Below the pieces are notes generated by a model that saw only the letters and a program-made list of their open reading frames with translations, searched no databases and was not told the origin of the DNA. The translations under genes were made by a program, and so were the position numbers. From assembly GCA_015227615.1 (NCBI GenBank), contig JAALGZ010000069.1, positions 1 to 64,000 of the forward strand: 64,000 bases of DNA, given 5' to 3'. This stretch comes from Labyrinthula sp. Ha (taxonomy: Eukaryota > Sar > Bigyra > Labyrinthulida > Labyrinthulaceae). How positions within the stretch are numbered: the stretch's first letter is position 1; every line of letters begins with the position of its first letter. Positions 60,679 through 64,000 of this stretch are shown here, in pieces.

Positions 60679-62043
60679 CTAACAATTCTTAATACAAAAC
60701 TCTTCTATCCTGTCAACAGCCTCTTTCAAAATTTCCTTTGGTGGTGTGATAACCGCCCTAACATAATTATTCCCCTTAGAACCAAACAAATGCCCAGGCA
60801 AGAAAATTAAGTTTTGTTCATATTGAACCCTTTCAAAAAACTTCTTTCCATCCCAGCCTTCTCCTTGAACTTGAATCATAACATACATAGCCCCTTCAGA
60901 AGGTAGTGCTCTCAATTTAATAGAGAACTTGTTTCTTTCAATCATTTTATTAAACTCTTCTACGAAAAAGGAACCATTAGATTCCAAAGTTTTTGCTAAC
61001 TCCTTTTTATGAACTACCATGTCTTGTGTATTAATCACCTGCTCAATCATCTTCTGTGTAATGGAATTTGGACCTAATATCACCATAGACAAGTTCTCAA
61101 CACCTCTTCGTACATTCTCCAAATTTCCTTTTTCATACTCATTAAACACTATCCAACCTACTCTTAACCCAGGTGAGAGGAATTCCTTAGCTACCCCAGA
61201 CATAGTAATCACATCAACTGCATATTCATACTTATCACGAATTTCAGCAAAGGCATGGAACTTTCTTCCTCCGAAACAAATATCACCGTATATTTCATCT
61301 GTCACAATTGCTATTTGGTACTTTTCGCAAACAGCTAGGATATCTTTAATTTCTTGCTCACCAAGTACAGTTCCAATTGGATTGGAAGGATTAGTAACAA
61401 GAATACAAGTAATGTTCTCATTTTGGTTCAGCTTATTTTCCAGGTCTTCCACGTCAAAAGAAAAAGTACTCCTCTCATCATCAGGATTTGGTTCTTTTAA
61501 ATTATAATAATCAACTTTGAACTCATTTGAGTTTAAAATAGTTGTATATAGTGGAAAACCAGGGTTTGGTAGTAAGATCTCGCTATTTTCTGATAAAAGT
61601 GATTTGAACAAGAGTTCAATTGCACCTGAACAACCTGATGTTAATATCACGTCATCAAACAAAATTTTTCTTTTAAGATTTCGCGAATGAAACTTTGCAA
61701 TCTCTTCACGTGTTGATTGAAAACCTACACTTGGGGGATAACAATAGTTCTTTGGGTTTTTCACAACTTCTGAAAGAGAATCTATAACGCATTTAGGGGG
61801 TTCCAAGTTTCCAAAAACAGTGGGATCACCAATGCTCAAAGGTAAAGCGGGTTTATTTGAAGATGCTTTGGGCACTGAGTTCATAACAACTCTGATATAA
61901 TTCTGAGTCCTTTCAGCAAAAGGAGAAATGGGAAATTTTCTATTTCTATTGATCTCCAGTTCATCCAGTCCTTCGCAGGAAGAGCTTGATATTTCCGAAG
62001 TGGACGTAACAGACTTAGGTGAGTGCGATTTGTTTTTGGTCAT
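60679..62043 (-). CDS. Tyrosine aminotransferase-like PLP enzyme (class I/II aminotransferase)
   Basis: 454 residues, the usual length of eukaryotic tyrosine/nicotianamine aminotransferases (human TAT 454), no intron. Transfers the amino group from tyrosine or another amino acid to 2-oxoglutarate. Motifs: LSIGDPTVFGNLEPP near the start, SGCSGAIELLFKSLL (cofactor phosphate region), LLPNPGFPLYTTI, LVTNPSNPIGTVL (the NPxNPxG), IVTDEIYGDICFGG (Asp contacting the pyridine N), MSGVAKEFLSPGLRVGWIV with the Schiff-base Lys, and the FLPGHLFGSKGNNYVRAVIT carboxylate-binding region with its Arg. The N-terminal 35 residues are Ser/Thr-rich. Substrate specificity cannot be settled from the sequence. Divergent from the zinc-knuckle gene across 517 bp. 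Confidence 0.92.
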   Translation of the reverse strand: MTKNKSHSPKSVTSTSEISSSSCEGLDELEINRNRKFPISPFAERTQNYIRVVMNSVPKASSNKPALPLSIGDPTVFGNLEPPKCVIDSLSEVVKNPKNYCYPPSVGFQSTREEIAKFHSRNLKRKILFDDVILTSGCSGAIELLFKSLLSENSEILLPNPGFPLYTTILNSNEFKVDYYNLKEPNPDDERSTFSFDVEDLENKLNQNENITCILVTNPSNPIGTVLGEQEIKDILAVCEKYQIAIVTDEIYGDICFGGRKFHAFAEIRDKYEYAVDVITMSGVAKEFLSPGLRVGWIVFNEYEKGNLENVRRGVENLSMVILGPNSITQKMIEQVINTQDMVVHKKELAKTLESNGSFFVEEFNKMIERNKFSIKLRALPSEGAMYVMIQVQGEGWDGKKFFERVQYEQNLIFLPGHLFGSKGNNYVRAVITPPKEILKEAVDRIEEFCIKNC

Positions 62044-62560
62044 TTTTAAATTTTGATTTTATTTGAAATGTGTTATTGTCTCCAAGTGCGTTTTGGTCTT
62101 GTTTATGTATTCCTAGGGTGTTTTGATAAAGACGAAGATGTTCTTCAACCTCCTGAACGTTACGCGGACTTTTCGGTTTTTAACGGAAAACTCTTGTGCA
62201 ACCAGTGAGAAATCTCAAACAGTGTCACAGTATAATACCAGTAATAAATATTCAATTAATATACTCATAGTATTAGCATTTTATATTCATAATACCGGTA
62301 ATAAGTGTTGATAGAAAAAGCACGGTACCGTATTCTCGACTCGATTCCTAGATTCGGTTGATTGTTGATAGAACAGATTCTATATTTTGAAGCAATATAT
62401 ATATCTACAACTGCGAAATTTGGTAGGATTTTATGTGCTGAATCACACTAGATTTTGAAGGAAGTTGCAAAGGAAAAGCTTCAGAAATTGAAATTAAGTT
62501 GTTAAGAAGCTTGTTCCAAATTTAGAAGAAGTGATTGATTAGAAAGAAAAGCGAAAAGCA
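62044..62560. promoter_or_regulatory. Divergent promoter region of the aminotransferase and zinc-knuckle genes
   Basis: 517 bp. A 62-codon frame at 62123-62311 has no motif and is probably not a gene. No core promoter element recognised. Confidence 0.4.
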
Positions 62561-62902
62561 ATGAACGACAAGACATGTTACAACTGCGGTGAACCAGGTC
62601 ACATTTCACGTGATTGTATGCAAAACCAGGGAGCTAACCAAAACACTTGTTACAACTGTGGACAGCCAGGTCATTTTTCTCGTGAGTGCCACCAGAACCA
62701 GAACACGTGCTACCAGTGTGGTGGAGTAGGACATTTCGCCAGAGAATGCCCTTCGCAGAGAGGAAGTGGAAATTCTGTTAAGTGCTACAACTGTGGTAAG
62801 TATGGACATATGTCTAAAGAATGCAGATATGAAGAGCAGGCGCAGAGGTGTTATAATTGCCAGGAAACAGGACATATTGCAAAGGAATGTCCTGCTCACT
62901 AG
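62561..62902 (+). CDS. CCHC zinc-knuckle nucleic-acid-binding protein (CNBP/Gis2/Byr3-like)
   Basis: 113 residues made almost entirely of five C-x2-C-x4-H-x4-C knuckles: CYNCGEPGHISRDC, CYNCGQPGHFSREC, CYQCGGVGHFAREC, CYNCGKYGHMSKEC and CYNCQETGHIAKEC. Links are short and Gln/Asn-rich. Human CNBP and yeast Gis2 have seven. Such proteins bind single-stranded RNA or DNA and influence translation of mRNAs. ATG 62561 directly precedes the first knuckle. No retroviral Gag-like context is present, so it is a host gene. Confidence 0.93.
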   Translation: MNDKTCYNCGEPGHISRDCMQNQGANQNTCYNCGQPGHFSRECHQNQNTCYQCGGVGHFARECPSQRGSGNSVKCYNCGKYGHMSKECRYEEQAQRCYNCQETGHIAKECPAH

Positions 62903-64000
62903 GAGAGGTTAAGTGGCTAACTTAGTATTCTATTCAGAGTTTCACTTTTTTAATGTAGGTTGATTCGTTGTCTATGATTTTGGGCATGGGAAAACTATTG
63001 CTTTGGAAACGAAGGAGTTTGAACTTTTTCTGATTAAATGCTTTTGTTCTTTTTACTAACCCCGCGGTTGAGAAAGAGTTAGATGCTTTGATTACGCTTA
63101 ATTATTCTGCTGTTTCTAACACTGTTATCACTCTCATACATCATCATTCGATTTATCTATGGATATACGTAAGAAAAAAACTACTATCCACTGTAATAGA
63201 AACTTAAAGCTTCAATAATATGGTGAAACAGTTACTACTCAGTAGTAGTTTGAAAGGATTGCGTCAAGGAGAAAAAGATTTTTTCATGTAGAAGAATTTC
63301 TGTCTTCATATACAATTTATTGCAAGGGCATTGAGTAAATGCAGATAATTGCTAAGTTTTAGAAAAAAGCTTTGATAAGAATCTTTATGCACTTTTATGG
63401 ACGAGCCTTCTTCACTCTCAACAAGAAAAAAATATTTGAATGTTTCTCAAATAACTTTTTCTATGCTTGTAATTAGAAATAATTATTCTCATAATTTGTA
63501 TGATCTATGTTAGTTTAGAAAAGAATACTGTTTGAGAGCGAGATGCTTTGTTGTTTAACAAATCTATTGTTCAAGAAGCACTAGTATTCACAGAAATAGC
63601 TTTATACCTCTTCAAGTATTTTGCAAGAAAAGTAGAATGGAGATAAGATTAAATCTCTTAGTCCAATAAAGAGTAGAAAGATATTTGAATATATTAAGAA
63701 GTTTGAGTGATTTTGTTGGGTTTTTTATAGTAGAAGCGTAAGATAACTTTGGTAGGAATGCAACGAAACTGTTTCCCTTGCAAGCTACTGGAATATTGCC
63801 AAAAAAGAAACTACTATCAAGTTGGAAACAAGAGATATTCCTTGATATAATGTTTTTCCTTCATGCCACTAAATATAAACTTTGATTAAGGCTCCAACAT
63901 TAGATCTTTAGTAGACAGTTTGTACGTTTCGTGAATGCCCCGATCTGGTGGTGTCAGTCTTAGTAGAATAGATTCATTACCATATCAATCCTAAATACTT
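62903..64000. other. Gene-free stretch at right edge
   Basis: 3' flank of the zinc-knuckle gene, then AT-rich DNA to the end of the window. Nothing recognised. Confidence 0.45.

Noticed and set aside
61019-61507. 162-codon plus-strand frame
   Set aside because: Antisense shadow of the aminotransferase gene.
62561-62902. CCHC knuckles as a retroelement Gag fragment
   Set aside because: Five evenly spaced knuckles fill a complete small protein with its own start and stop and no neighbouring polymerase; this is the CNBP/Gis2 pattern.
1-64000. tRNA genes, rRNA and CRISPR arrays
   Set aside because: No tRNA with A and B boxes and cloverleaf pairing was found by eye, no rRNA signature, and no regularly spaced repeats.

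Overview
The window is nuclear DNA from an AT-rich eukaryote, probably a protist that I cannot place. Evidence for a eukaryote: an intron-bearing G-protein alpha subunit, a cullin with a Nedd8-type tail, a tandem HMG-box protein, a CCHC zinc-knuckle protein, an INPP4-type phosphatase, and Mutator-like and LINE-like elements. TAA and TAG act as ordinary stops and TGG as Trp, so the code looks standard. The most distinctive genomic trait is intron size: eleven introns placed by reading-frame continuity in four recognisable genes are only 27-36 nt long (GT...AG, T-rich). That size is known from a few unrelated protist groups, so it does not fix the lineage. The divergent C-terminus of the G alpha (no Cys or aromatic tail) argues against an animal.

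Layout: 1-1270 is a decayed MT-A70 adenine methyltransferase gene cut by the window edge. 2332-3546 is an intact MDR-family oxidoreductase. 4749-7856 is a Mutator-like transposon with 23-bp terminal inverted repeats and a transposase frame carrying one in-frame stop. 7857-13203 is a long AT-rich gap. 13204-16078 is an INPP4-like phosphoinositide 4-phosphatase. 17759-20167 (cullin, +) and 20322-22744 (methionyl-tRNA synthetase with EMAP-II tail, -) are convergent. 23700-25520 holds a LINE relic (endonuclease and RT parts) and another decayed coding stretch. 29699-32206 (-) is a kinase fused to a PH domain. 32260-39100 is mostly empty, apart from a GC-rich island, a TA-flanked MITE copy and a possible uL22 relic. 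39130-39567 is a possible two-exon gene. 39790-41092 (-) is the G alpha gene with five introns. 41093-46975 is nearly empty. 46976-49670 is a tight cluster of four genes (small two-TM protein, ankyrin protein, double HMG box, DUF4833-like protein). A second DUF4833 paralogue lies at 55941-56477. The right end has a candidate gene fragment (59737-60016), a tyrosine-aminotransferase-like gene (60679-62043) and a divergent CNBP/Gis2-like gene (62561-62902).

There is no operon logic. Genes sit in compact convergent or divergent pairs separated by multi-kb AT-rich deserts that contain transposon fossils. Signalling genes are prominent (G alpha, kinase-PH, INPP4 phosphatase), beside housekeeping genes (MetRS, cullin, HMG, CNBP). 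The two DUF4833 paralogues share a near-identical 73-bp patch inside otherwise diverged DNA, which suggests gene conversion. Three MITE copies (480, 468 and 163 bp), each flanked by TA, form a previously unnamed family in this window. Product names rest on motif recognition by eye; no database search was possible.
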